From positions 1-9,880 of the forward strand of contig JAQSYB010000046.1 in assembly GCA_029256365.1 (NCBI GenBank): a DNA stretch of 9,880 nt, written 5' to 3'. Position numbers and translations under genes: made by a program. The DNA comes from Clostridia bacterium. Its GTDB lineage: Bacteria; Bacillota; Clostridia; Lutisporales; Lutisporaceae. Below the pieces are notes generated by a model. That model was not told where the DNA came from. It ran no database searches and saw only the letters and a program-made list of their open reading frames with translations. Shown here in pieces: positions 1 to 5,745 of the stretch (position 1 is the first letter of the stretch; each line of letters begins with the position of its first letter).

Positions 1-195
1 ATGATACCTTTGCTTGTGCCGCTGTTTATAAGCGCTTTTAGAAGAGCCGAGGAGCTAGCACTTGCCATAGAAGCCCGCTGCTATAGAGGTGGAGAAAATA
101 GGACTAGAATGAAGCAGCTCAAGCTAATTGGAATAGACTATTTGGCTGGATTCATTACATTATTATTATGTGTAGCCATCTTCCTCACGAGATAA
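1..195 (+). CDS. ecfT: EcfT, ECF transporter transmembrane component, C-terminal part
   Basis: This is the end of the membrane-scaffold subunit of an energy-coupling factor (ECF) vitamin/metal importer, which couples two ATPases (EcfA1/EcfA2) to a substrate-binding S component. The visible 64 residues contain the cytoplasmic coupling-helix stretch RRAEELALAIEARCYRGG followed by N-R-T-R, typical of EcfT C-termini. A final hydrophobic helix (about residues 45-62) and a terminal Arg follow. Complete EcfT proteins are around 260 aa, so the gene starts left of the window and the ATG at position 1 is only an internal Met. Its position just before truA-rplM-rpsI matches the common Firmicute order ecfA-ecfA-ecfT-truA-rplM-rpsI. 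Family assignment is confident; the rest of the gene cannot be judged. Confidence 0.9.
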   Translation: MIPLLVPLFISAFRRAEELALAIEARCYRGGENRTRMKQLKLIGIDYLAGFITLLLCVAIFLTR

Positions 196-228
196 ATGTA
201 AATAATATGTGTTGAAAGATGCAAATGT

Positions 229-254
229 AGGGAACAACCCCTGTGTTGTTCCTT
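229..254 (+). terminator. possible weak terminator or hairpin after ecfT
   Basis: GGAACAAC at 231-238 pairs with GTTGTTCC at 245-252 over a 6-nt loop, and two more flanking pairs extend the stem to 10 bp. The sequence after it is TTAAAAATTTT rather than a clean T-run, so termination may be inefficient and truA may be partly co-transcribed with ecfT. Confidence 0.45.
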
Positions 255-328
255 AAAAATTTTGAAATAAATAATTAACATAAAAGAATAAACCCAGATA
301 TTATAGATAAAATAAGTAGGAGTAGCAT

Positions 329-1069
329 ATGAGAAACATTATGCTGATAATTGAATATGAGGGGACAAATTATTGTGGTTGGCAGTCGCAGAAAAATGTA
401 ATCTCAATTCAAGAGACAATAGAGGCAGCGCTTGAAAAGATTACTGGCAGCAGACCAATTATATATGGCTCGGGAAGAACGGACAAAGGAGTTCATGCGC
501 TGGGGCAGACAGCTAACTTCTTTACAGAAAGTAAAATTCATGCAGAAAAATTTGCATTTGCCTTAAATGCAGTACTGCCGAGAGATATCGTAATTAAGAC
601 CTCCTATGAGGTTGATATGAATTTTCATGCAAGGTATCATGCCAAGAGTAAAAAGTATACCTATCTTATACTCAACAGCAGACAGCCAACAGCACTTTAT
701 AGAAACCTAGCATATCATGTCAGCTACTGTGACAAGCTGAATATTGATGAAATGAGAAGAGCTAGTCAGCACTTTTTAGGAACCCATGACTTTACAGCCT
801 TTATGGCAACAGGAAGCAGTATAAGGAGTACGGTACGTACAATTTATGATATCAATATTATTGAAGATGAAGATTTTATAAAGCTAACATACCATGGAAA
901 TGGTTTTTTATATAATATGGTAAGAATTATATCTGGGACAATTCTCTTTGCTGCTATCGGAAAAATTGACTCAAATGAAATTCCCAAGACCATAGCTACC
1001 AAGGATAGAACAAAAGTAGGCAAAACACTGCCTGCTCACGGATTATATTTGGAAAAAGTATTGTATTAA
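329..1069 (+). CDS. truA: tRNA pseudouridine(38-40) synthase TruA
   Basis: It isomerises uridine to pseudouridine at positions 38, 39 and 40 of the tRNA anticodon arm in the cytoplasm. At 246 aa it is a normal length for the family. The diagnostic catalytic motif GRTDKGVHALGQ is at about residues 49-60, with the nucleophilic Asp at 52. The N-terminal Y-E-G-T-x-Y-x-G-W-Q motif (10-19) and the C-terminal G-N-G-F-L-Y-N-M-V-R-I motif (about 190-200) are both present. The start at 329 is supported by a TAGGAG ribosome binding site about 8 nt upstream. It lies between the ecfT end and the ribosomal protein pair, as in many Clostridia. No sign of truncation or frameshift. Confidence 0.97.
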   Translation: MRNIMLIIEYEGTNYCGWQSQKNVISIQETIEAALEKITGSRPIIYGSGRTDKGVHALGQTANFFTESKIHAEKFAFALNAVLPRDIVIKTSYEVDMNFHARYHAKSKKYTYLILNSRQPTALYRNLAYHVSYCDKLNIDEMRRASQHFLGTHDFTAFMATGSSIRSTVRTIYDINIIEDEDFIKLTYHGNGFLYNMVRIISGTILFAAIGKIDSNEIPKTIATKDRTKVGKTLPAHGLYLEKVLY

Positions 1070-1072
1070 AGG

Positions 1073-1101
1073 TTGACACGCGTGGTACAATGTATTAAAA
1101 T
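1073..1101 (+). promoter_or_regulatory. sigma-A promoter for rplM-rpsI
   Basis: TTGACA (1073-1078) is a perfect -35 box and TAAAAT (1096-1101) a good -10 box, separated by exactly 17 bp. It starts 3 nt after the truA stop and would give a leader of about 140 nt before rplM, so the ribosomal pair has its own promoter. Confidence 0.75.
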
Positions 1102-1117
1102 AGATATGTTGTAAATT

Positions 1118-1139
1118 ATGATCCACTGCCCCGGATCAT
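1118..1139 (+). promoter_or_regulatory. leader hairpin upstream of rplM, possible L13-type leader
   Basis: ATGATCC (1118-1124) and GGATCAT (1133-1139) form a perfect 7-bp stem with an 8-nt loop inside the untranslated leader. L13 leader elements in Firmicutes are known to mediate autogenous control, but I cannot confirm a match to that consensus by eye. It has no T-run and is not a terminator. Confidence 0.4.
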
Positions 1140-1246
1140 AGTATAATGAGATGAAAATAGCGCTTAATAAACTCTAAACATCGATTGTGGGATTGTATGA
1201 ATAGGGAATATTAATTGCAAAAGAAACAAATCGAGGAGGGTAATAA

Positions 1247-1681
1247 ATGAAATCATACATGGCAAAGCCTAATGAAATAGAGAGAAAGTGGTACGTTGTT
1301 GACGGAAACGGCAAGGTGCTTGGTAGATTAGCAAGTGAAGTTGCTACAATACTAAGAGGCAAGAACAAACCAACTTACACACCACACGTTGACACTGGTG
1401 ATCACGTAATTATATTAAATGCTCAAAATGTAGTTCTTACTGGTAAGAAGCTTGACCAAAAGATGTACAGAAAGCACTCCTTATATCCAGGTGGACTTAA
1501 GGAAACAACATACAGAAAGATTATGGCTACAAAGCCAGAATTAGCTGTATATGAAGCAGTAAAGGGTATGCTTCCTCATAACAGCTTAGGCAGACAAATG
1601 CTTAAGAAGCTTAGAGTTTATAAGGGTGCAGAACACGAGCATCAAGCTCAACAACCAGAAGCTTTAGAGCTAAACATATAA
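1247..1681 (+). CDS. rplM: 50S ribosomal protein L13
   Basis: This structural protein of the large ribosomal subunit binds 23S rRNA early in assembly. At 144 aa it has the usual bacterial length. Recognisable stretches are the N-terminal MKSYMAKPNEIERKWYVVD, G-K-V-L-G-R-L-A-S-E-V-A (about 23-34), the T-P-H-V-D-T-G-D segment (about 45-52), and M-L-P-H-N-S-L-G-R-Q in the C-terminal half. The start at 1247 has a strong GAGGAGGG site 7-8 nt upstream; the Met at residue 5 is less well placed. It forms an operon with rpsI (19-nt gap), transcribed from the promoter at 1073-1101. Confidence 0.98.
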   Translation: MKSYMAKPNEIERKWYVVDGNGKVLGRLASEVATILRGKNKPTYTPHVDTGDHVIILNAQNVVLTGKKLDQKMYRKHSLYPGGLKETTYRKIMATKPELAVYEAVKGMLPHNSLGRQMLKKLRVYKGAEHEHQAQQPEALELNI

Positions 1682-1700
1682 TTGAGAGGAGGACGTTACA

Positions 1701-2093
1701 GTGGCTAAATTACAATATTTCGGAACTGGTAGAAGAAAGTCTTCTGTTGCAAGAGTAAGACTTGTTCCAGGTGAAGGAAAAATAATAATAAATAAAAGAG
1801 ATATGGATAACTACTTCGGATTGGAAACTTTAAAGCTGATCGTAAGACAGCCTCTAGTTTTAACTGATACAGTACCAAAGTATGACGTTATTGCAAATGT
1901 ACATGGCGGTGGTTACACAGGTCAAGCTGGAGCTATCAGACATGGTATTTCAAGAGCGCTTCTTGAAGTAGATGGAGAGTTAAGATCAATTCTTAAGAAA
2001 GCAGGCTTCTTGACAAGAGATCCAAGAATGAAGGAAAGAAAGAAGTACGGCTTAAAGAAAGCAAGAAAAGCATCACAATTCTCAAAGAGATAA
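1701..2093 (+). CDS. rpsI: 30S ribosomal protein S9
   Basis: This small-subunit protein has a C-terminal tail that reaches the P-site tRNA. At 130 aa it is standard length. The hallmarks are F-G-T-G-R-R-K-S-S-V-A-R-V near the N-terminus, the G-Q-A-G-A-I-R-H-G-I-S-R-A-L segment in the middle, and the basic C-terminus ending KKARKASQFSKR with the conserved terminal Lys-Arg. Translation begins at a GTG codon preceded by GAGAGGAGG about 8 nt upstream. It is the last gene of the rplM operon and is followed at once by a strong terminator. Confidence 0.98.
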   Translation: MAKLQYFGTGRRKSSVARVRLVPGEGKIIINKRDMDNYFGLETLKLIVRQPLVLTDTVPKYDVIANVHGGGYTGQAGAIRHGISRALLEVDGELRSILKKAGFLTRDPRMKERKKYGLKKARKASQFSKR

Positions 2094-2106
2094 TATTTCG
2101 AAACAC

Positions 2107-2140
2107 AAAAGCCCCAAACACAATGTTTGGGGCTTTTTTT
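2107..2140 (+). terminator. strong intrinsic terminator of rplM-rpsI
   Basis: AAAAGCCCCAAACA (2107-2120) pairs perfectly with TGTTTGGGGCTTTT (2124-2137) around a 3-nt loop and runs into a T-tract ending at 2140. The flanking A-run gives some terminator character on the other strand too, so it may also stop the convergent gene ending at 2179. Confidence 0.93.
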
Positions 2141-2178
2141 ATTAAATACTTTATATTAGCTATTAATTTTATTTGGCC

Positions 2179-3351
2179 TTACTTTATAATTCCTAGCTTC
2201 AACAGATCAGCGCCATAAAACTCAGCTATATATCTTGCAGAAGAAATACTTTCACCCAACTTAAGTCGAATAGTTATGTTATTTTTCTTTACTTCATAGT
2301 AAAAATTACTTCCATCTCTAGTTTCTATTAGGCTGTCATCAAAGGTTAGTTCCTGTATTGTACGATCTGTATTTTTATCTTTTAACAAGATACTGCCTGA
2401 AACTAATAGTACCCATGAACCACTATTATAGTCTGTTCTTGCTTTAAAGTTACTATAATCAAGAAGAATTCCCTCTTTATTGAGGTCACTTTCCTCGCAC
2501 CATTCCTTGATAAGCTTCATGTTTGCAAGGTCAAATCTATTTGCTGGTTTAATATTGAGATATTTCTTATCTATATACTTCTCGGTATTTGTATCAACTG
2601 CAGTATCGCCATAATTTAAGACCCACTCATTATACAACTCTCCATACTTTCTTCGAATAACATCGTGTAAGATATCACTTTCACTTAAAATATTAAAGTA
2701 TTGATACCATTGACCTCTTGTTAAAGTATGAGATGTACCATCCAAATAGGTGTAGGTAATATATTGTTTTAAATCAGGGGATTTTAGCTTTACCTTTTTA
2801 ATATCTATAGAAGAACTACTACCAGTTTGTTCTACTTTAAAATAAACATCATAATCCTCTTCAAATTGATGATTTAATAGCTTATTATAACCAGCGAATT
2901 CACCTTTGCCTGGAACATCATATTCACCTATATATGCTGCTTGAACAGCCTGATTCCAAGCGACTTTAATATCGAAACTTTCAGATATGTAGCGTAAAGG
3001 TACAAAGGTAACATTATTGACCACCTTTGGGGGGACATCTAAGGTGATTGTCTCTATTTGTCCATTTATTTTTTTATTTGCTATTTTTTTGTTAATAAAC
3101 AAAGTGTTTGTAATACCATCTTTAGAGAGTGTTATGCTTTGGTTTTTTGCATCCCATACAACCTCTGCACCCATAGCATTACAAATTTCTCGCAAAGGTA
3201 CTAGTGTACGATTGTCTGAAACAATTGGATTGTTTGTAAATGGTACATTTTCACCATAAACATATACGGATATACCTTGGGCATAAACAGGAACTTGAAT
3301 TGAAGTGAATAGTATTAACAGAACCAAAATTAACATGAGCAGTCTTTTCAT
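2179..3351 (-). CDS. secreted protein with copper amine oxidase-like N-terminal domain
   Basis: The 390-aa protein begins with a clear signal peptide (MKR, a long Leu/Ile/Val core, then a VYA-Q-type cleavage site near residue 24). It is probably exported across the single membrane. Residues about 28-140 match the copper amine oxidase N-terminal-like domain common in clostridial cell-surface proteins. Two repeats of the typical pattern are visible: R-T-L-V-P-L-R-E-I-C with G-A-E-V-V-W-D, and V-T-F-V-P-L-R-Y-I-S-E with I-K-V-A-W-N. Despite its name this domain has no oxidase activity and is thought to act in cell-envelope attachment or as a structural module. Residues about 145-390 are rich in Tyr, Lys and Asp and match nothing I recognise. 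A good ribosome binding site (AAAGGAC) precedes the ATG. It converges on the rpsI terminator. Function unknown. Confidence 0.85.
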   Translation of the reverse strand: MKRLLMLILVLLILFTSIQVPVYAQGISVYVYGENVPFTNNPIVSDNRTLVPLREICNAMGAEVVWDAKNQSITLSKDGITNTLFINKKIANKKINGQIETITLDVPPKVVNNVTFVPLRYISESFDIKVAWNQAVQAAYIGEYDVPGKGEFAGYNKLLNHQFEEDYDVYFKVEQTGSSSSIDIKKVKLKSPDLKQYITYTYLDGTSHTLTRGQWYQYFNILSESDILHDVIRRKYGELYNEWVLNYGDTAVDTNTEKYIDKKYLNIKPANRFDLANMKLIKEWCEESDLNKEGILLDYSNFKARTDYNSGSWVLLVSGSILLKDKNTDRTIQELTFDDSLIETRDGSNFYYEVKKNNITIRLKLGESISSARYIAEFYGADLLKLGIIK

Positions 3352-3368
3352 CTAGACACGTCCTTTCT

Positions 3369-3581
3369 TTATTTGTATAGTTTTAATATAACAGAAAATA
3401 GAAAAAATTGCCATATGATGTCTATATTGGTAGAACCAGTATGAAGAATATAACGTAAAGAAAGCAAAGAAATCAGAACAATACACAAAGAGATAATATT
3501 ATCAAAAACAAAAGTTGTGTTATGTAATAACCAATTCTTTACAACAATAATCAAAACGAATAGAATATATATAGCAAGCAT
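3369..3581 (-). CDS. possible small membrane protein
   Basis: This 70-aa reading frame is very hydrophobic, with three potential membrane segments at about residues 2-19, 28-46 and 55-69. It sits 17 nt upstream of the secreted-protein gene on the same strand, which could suggest a two-gene unit. Against it being real, there is no recognisable ribosome binding site before the ATG, A+T-rich DNA easily yields hydrophobic frames, and I recognise no family. Treat it as a hypothetical that may be non-coding upstream sequence. Confidence 0.3.
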   Translation of the reverse strand: MLAIYILFVLIIVVKNWLLHNTTFVFDNIISLCIVLISLLSLRYILHTGSTNIDIIWQFFLFSVILKLYK

Positions 3582-3639
3582 TGAAGTGTTTGCGTAACGA
3601 ACAGTTCAAATTAATTAGATATAAATTAGGAGGGGGACA

Positions 3640-4152
3640 ATGGGATTTTTTTCTCAAAAGATAGTTTGCTCAAACTGCGGCGAAGTGCTTGGCAAGAATC
3701 GTTCTAAGATTGGAAGTAGATGGCTATGCGCTGATTGTATAGAACTTTACAGCGAGGATACAATAGATGACAATACAATGACTGAAGTGAGTGAAAACAT
3801 TGCAGGAAATCAACCAGAGCTTTTGGTACAAAGTATCCTTGCAGGCCTACCTGATATGGTAAAGAATTCTATTGGTTCAGAAAATACTACTTTTGCCAAA
3901 AGTACTACTATTACTATAAACGGTAAAACTGTAAAGGGTAATATGAATAAAGAGCTTAGTAGAAATATTAATAAAATATTTGATGAAGCATTTGGTGAAA
4001 AATTTGATGAAGCTTTTGACGATGAAAAAGCAGATAGAAATCAAAAGCTTGATAATGACGATGAGAACATTAGCAATTGCTGCAACGGATGTGGAGCACC
4101 TAAAGAACCGAATGCAAAGTTCTGTGGATATTGCGGTGCTAGTGTTAAGTAA
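3640..4152 (+). CDS. protein with zinc ribbons at both ends, unknown function
   Basis: This 170-aa cytoplasmic protein carries one Cys4 zinc knuckle at each end. The N-terminal site is C10-x2-C13 with C30-x2-C33, in a context (C-S-N-C-G-E-V-L-G-K-N-R) resembling the DUF4428-type ribbon. The C-terminal site is C148-x2-C151 with C162-x2-C165, in the common C-x2-C-G-A-P-x5-A-K-F-C-x2-C-G-A ribbon. The middle is acidic and probably flexible; it contains a short duplication of FDEAF eight residues apart, encoded by a direct repeat at 3979-3989 and 4003-4013. The strong AGGAGGGGG site at 3628-3636 fixes the start. It could be a protein- or nucleic-acid-binding adaptor, but no function can be assigned, and it is unclear whether it belongs to the chromosome or the phage-like element. 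Confidence 0.8.
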   Translation: MGFFSQKIVCSNCGEVLGKNRSKIGSRWLCADCIELYSEDTIDDNTMTEVSENIAGNQPELLVQSILAGLPDMVKNSIGSENTTFAKSTTITINGKTVKGNMNKELSRNINKIFDEAFGEKFDEAFDDEKADRNQKLDNDDENISNCCNGCGAPKEPNAKFCGYCGASVK

Positions 4153-4182
4153 GCCATAATTATAATACTTATATATAGGAGT

Positions 4183-4230
4183 AAAAAAACCTATTATATA
4201 AGCCAAACTAGCGCCTTATATAATAGGTTT
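4183..4230 (-). terminator. intrinsic terminator of the repressor/protease operon
   Basis: A perfect 16-bp stem, AAACCTATTATATAAG (4187-4202) with its complement at 4215-4230, closes a 12-nt loop. On the minus strand it is followed by seven T residues (the A-run at 4183-4189). This orientation fits termination of the leftward operon ending at 4232. On the plus strand the T-run is only three bases, so it is a weaker terminator for the zinc-ribbon gene. Confidence 0.8.
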
Positions 4231-4231
4231 C

Positions 4232-4786
4232 CTAAACATCAAATAAATACTTGTCTATCATCATATCCAGTTTTTTTTGCTCTGTTGATTTAGCCTTATT
4301 TCTGCTATTTACATGTTCATATCTTTTTTTAATAACTTCAGTAGATACAAAGAAAATGTCTGACAGCCATTTCTCATCATAGGGCCTAATGATAAATTGC
4401 CTCTCAGGAACAAGAAACTGAGCAGCAAATTCATTTGCTTCTTCTTCTATATAATCTAAGCTAACTTTATTTGTCGATGCATAAAATTTATAATGTCCTA
4501 AAACGATATGTCCCAATTCGTGAGCCAAGGAAAAGTTAAGTCTTTTATGTAAATGTGGACTTGTTCTATTTTTGTTGATAATAATAGCAGTCACATCATG
4601 TATTGAATCATAGTTGGCCACTACATCTGCACTGCCTTGAATATCGACTTGTTTAATAACTATTTTATCACCATAGAATTTCTTTAAAATCTGAGGCATC
4701 TTAATTGGGAATTCTGCGATGTTAAACTGCTTATGCAGTTCTTGAACCTTAACAGAAATAATATTAAGACGATAACTGCTAATCAT
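4232..4786 (-). CDS. ImmA/IrrE family zinc metallopeptidase
   Basis: ImmA-type proteases cleave the neighbouring phage or mobile-element repressor when the host is stressed, switching the element on. The 184-aa protein has the zinc-binding H-E-L-G-H motif at residues 89-93 (S-L-A-H-E-L-G-H-I-V-L-G-H). A downstream E-E-E-A-N-E-F-A-A-Q-F-L-V-P segment at 114-127 supplies the third Glu ligand. These two motifs together define the family. I choose the ATG at 4786 rather than the upstream one at 4828. It has an AAGGA site at suitable distance and overlaps the repressor stop by 8 nt (ATGATTAG), a classic translational-coupling arrangement. PBSX carries a similar protease (XkdA) beside its Xre repressor. 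The substrate here is inferred from adjacency. Confidence 0.9.
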   Translation of the reverse strand: MISSYRLNIISVKVQELHKQFNIAEFPIKMPQILKKFYGDKIVIKQVDIQGSADVVANYDSIHDVTAIIINKNRTSPHLHKRLNFSLAHELGHIVLGHYKFYASTNKVSLDYIEEEANEFAAQFLVPERQFIIRPYDEKWLSDIFFVSTEVIKKRYEHVNSRNKAKSTEQKKLDMMIDKYLFDV

Positions 4787-5180
4787 AATTCTTTTCCTTT
4801 TCAGCTTTTTCGCGAAGGAACTTTTCAATTAATAATGCAGAATACTCCTTAATTTTTTGCCTCTCTTGTTCTGGTAGGTTTGTAGCTCTACACATCTGAA
4901 TTAACATATCTGGATCCACTCTATATAGATCCTCAGCAGCATCAATTGCTTTAGGTCTTGTTAAGCTCGTACCAAAGTACCTATCATTGGTTTTGCCCAG
5001 CAAAAAATCTACAGATACGTCAAAAAAATCTGAAATAGACAATAGAACATCATTGCTGGGCTCCAAATCACCACGCTCATATTTTGAAATTGTCGAATGT
5101 GTCAAATTTAAGTTCTCAGCCAATTCCTTTTGAGTTAGCTTGTTTTCACTCCGAAGATCTTTTAATCTGCTTGTAAACAT
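4779..5180 (-). CDS. cI/Xre-like HTH repressor
   Basis: This 133-aa DNA-binding protein probably represses the divergent promoter at 5262-5290 and its own. Residues 5-60 form an HTH_3/Xre domain; the helix-turn-helix is T-Q-K-E-L-A-E-N-L-N-L-T-H-S-T-I-S-K-Y-E-R-G at 16-37, followed by V-S-V-D-F-L-L-G. The C-terminal 70 residues are helical and charged and lack the Ser-Lys catalytic dyad region of LexA/lambda CI. Inactivation by RecA-stimulated self-cleavage is therefore unlikely, which fits control by the ImmA-type protease encoded next to it. An AAGGAG site at 5194-5199 (read on the minus strand) supports the start. The overlap with the protease gene implies co-expression. Confidence 0.9.
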   Translation of the reverse strand: MFTSRLKDLRSENKLTQKELAENLNLTHSTISKYERGDLEPSNDVLLSISDFFDVSVDFLLGKTNDRYFGTSLTRPKAIDAAEDLYRVDPDMLIQMCRATNLPEQERQKIKEYSALLIEKFLREKAEKEKNYD

Positions 5181-5205
5181 GTTTTTATCAACTCCTTACA
5201 AATAA

Positions 5206-5211
5206 ATTATA
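5206..5211 (-). promoter_or_regulatory. candidate -10 of the leftward repressor promoter
   Basis: Read leftward, 5211-5206 is TATAAT, about 25 nt upstream of the repressor start codon. No good -35 box lies 17 nt further up; that position falls between the two operator-like palindromes. The repressor might therefore bind close to or over its own promoter. Confidence 0.45.
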
Positions 5212-5216
5212 TATTG

Positions 5217-5303
5217 TCCATTATGGAAAATATATATACTTTCCATAATTGGGAATTAGTATTGACATTGTCTTAAATGGATAATATAATTGTACTACAT
5301 GGA
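5217..5303. promoter_or_regulatory. operator region of the lysogeny-type switch
   Basis: TCCATTATGGA at 5217-5227 is a perfect palindrome around a central base. A related, less symmetric site, TTTCCATAATTGGGAA, lies at 5240-5255. Further ATGGA half-sites lie at 5278-5282, inside the spacer of the rightward promoter, and at 5299-5303 near its expected transcription start, 21 bp apart (two helical turns). This arrangement of related sites across a divergent repressor/early-gene gap is what cI-type operators look like. Binding itself is inferred. Confidence 0.65.
5262..5290 (+). promoter_or_regulatory. consensus rightward early promoter
   Basis: TTGACA (5262-5267) and TATAAT (5285-5290) both match the sigma-A consensus perfectly, with the optimal 17-bp spacing. 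Transcription should start near 5297. The ATGGA half-sites in the spacer and at the start region suggest that the divergently encoded repressor keeps this very strong promoter silent. Confidence 0.9.
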
Positions 5304-5353
5304 AAATGAAAAGTAAATATGTACAAAATAGAAAATTCATTGGAGGAGTGTGT

Positions 5354-5524
5354 ATGGGAGAAAAAACGAATAAAAGGTCTTGGTTTTCATGTCCTAAGTG
5401 CGGACAGAAAATTTGTCAGTTTAGCAGCGGAGCAAAGGTTCACGAACTATATATCAAATGTAAGAAATGCCACAATGAAGTTGAAGTGAAAATAGAGGCT
5501 GCCAATAGGGATGTAATTAAATAA
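5354..5524 (+). CDS. small Com-like zinc-finger protein
   Basis: The 56-aa protein is the first product of the rightward promoter. It has W-F-S-C-P-K-C-G-Q-K-I-C near the N-terminus (C13, C16, C21) and Y-I-K-C-K-K-C-H-N-E-V-E-V-K-I (C36, C39). This layout resembles phage Mu Com, which binds mRNA to switch on translation of mom, and the Cys-rich KTR family of mobile elements. I choose the ATG at 5354, with GGAGGAG starting at 5342, over the in-frame ATG at 5306, which has no ribosome binding site and lies about 10 nt from the expected transcript start. Because a terminator follows before the next gene, a role in RNA binding or control of downstream expression is an attractive inference, not a demonstrated one. 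Confidence 0.75.
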   Translation: MGEKTNKRSWFSCPKCGQKICQFSSGAKVHELYIKCKKCHNEVEVKIEAANRDVIK

Positions 5525-5572
5525 ACTATCTTAGTTAAGATAAGCGAAATAAAACAGAAAAGAACAGTCATA

Positions 5573-5598
5573 TGAGTCTGAGCCAAAGAGCCTGAACC
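5573..5598 (+). repeat. short imperfect direct repeat before terminator
   Basis: TGAGTCTGAGCC (5573-5584) and AGAGCCTGAACC (5587-5598) agree at 9 of 12 positions and start 14 nt apart. The segment could also be read as a 7-codon frame from the ATG at 5572 (M-S-L-S-Q-R-A), but it has no ribosome binding site. Function unknown. Confidence 0.35.
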
Positions 5599-5645
5599 GA
5601 TCGCAAATAGCTGCTATGCAATTATTTGAAGTCGGTTTTATTTTT
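5595..5645 (+). terminator. intrinsic terminator between the Com-like gene and the activator
   Basis: AACCGA (5595-5600) pairs with TCGGTT (5632-5637), and an inner stem forms between CAAATA (5604-5609) and TATTTG (5623-5628). The structure is followed by a T-rich tail (TTTTATTTTT, to 5645). The stem is interrupted by an internal loop, so efficiency is uncertain. It lies in the 221-nt gap between the Com-like gene and the activator, so early transcripts would stop here unless read-through or antitermination occurs. Confidence 0.65.
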
Positions 5646-5658
5646 GTAGGAAGGGAAT

Positions 5659-5690
5659 ATTAAGCAGAATTTCTAGGCAAACTGCTTAAT
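5659..5690. repeat. perfect 9-bp inverted repeat upstream of the activator gene
   Basis: ATTAAGCAG (5659-5667) and CTGCTTAAT (5682-5690) are exact reverse complements separated by 14 nt. No T-run follows, so it is not a terminator. It abuts a weak promoter-like sequence at 5690-5719 and could be an operator for the activator gene. Confidence 0.5.
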
Positions 5691-5719
5691 TTACATAACA
5701 AAAACTTGAAAAATAAGAT
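5690..5719 (+). promoter_or_regulatory. weak promoter candidate for the activator gene
   Basis: TTTACA (5690-5695) and TAAGAT (5714-5719) are separated by 18 bp. Only four of six -10 positions match consensus, so it would probably need help or be conditional. The inverted repeat ends at its first base. Confidence 0.3.
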
Positions 5720-5745
5720 GATTTTTAATGAAAGGTGGGTACTAA

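Noticed and set aside
1174..1368. 64-codon open frame on the minus strand
   Set aside because: It is antisense to the rplM leader and the start of rplM.
3017..3259. 80-codon open frame on the plus strand
   Set aside because: It is opposite the copper amine oxidase-like domain of the secreted protein, whose domain motifs are unmistakable.
3877..4206. 109-codon open frame on the minus strand
   Set aside because: It is opposite the zinc-ribbon gene, which has two clear Cys4 motifs and a strong ribosome binding site. The antisense frame is low-complexity Ile/Phe/Ser and crosses a terminator stem.
2094..4231. Left integration boundary (integrase, attachment site, tRNA) for a prophage
   Set aside because: No integrase or recombinase motif, no tRNA and no convincing long direct repeat is visible; the left edge of the element cannot be placed.
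4787..4828. Upstream start for the ImmA/IrrE protease giving 14 extra residues
   Set aside because: It would lengthen the overlap with the repressor to 50 nt. The ATG at 4786 has a ribosome binding site and the usual short coupling overlap.
5306..5353. Upstream start for the Com-like protein
   Set aside because: It is only about 10 nt after the expected transcript start and lacks a ribosome binding site; the ATG at 5354 has GGAGGAG.
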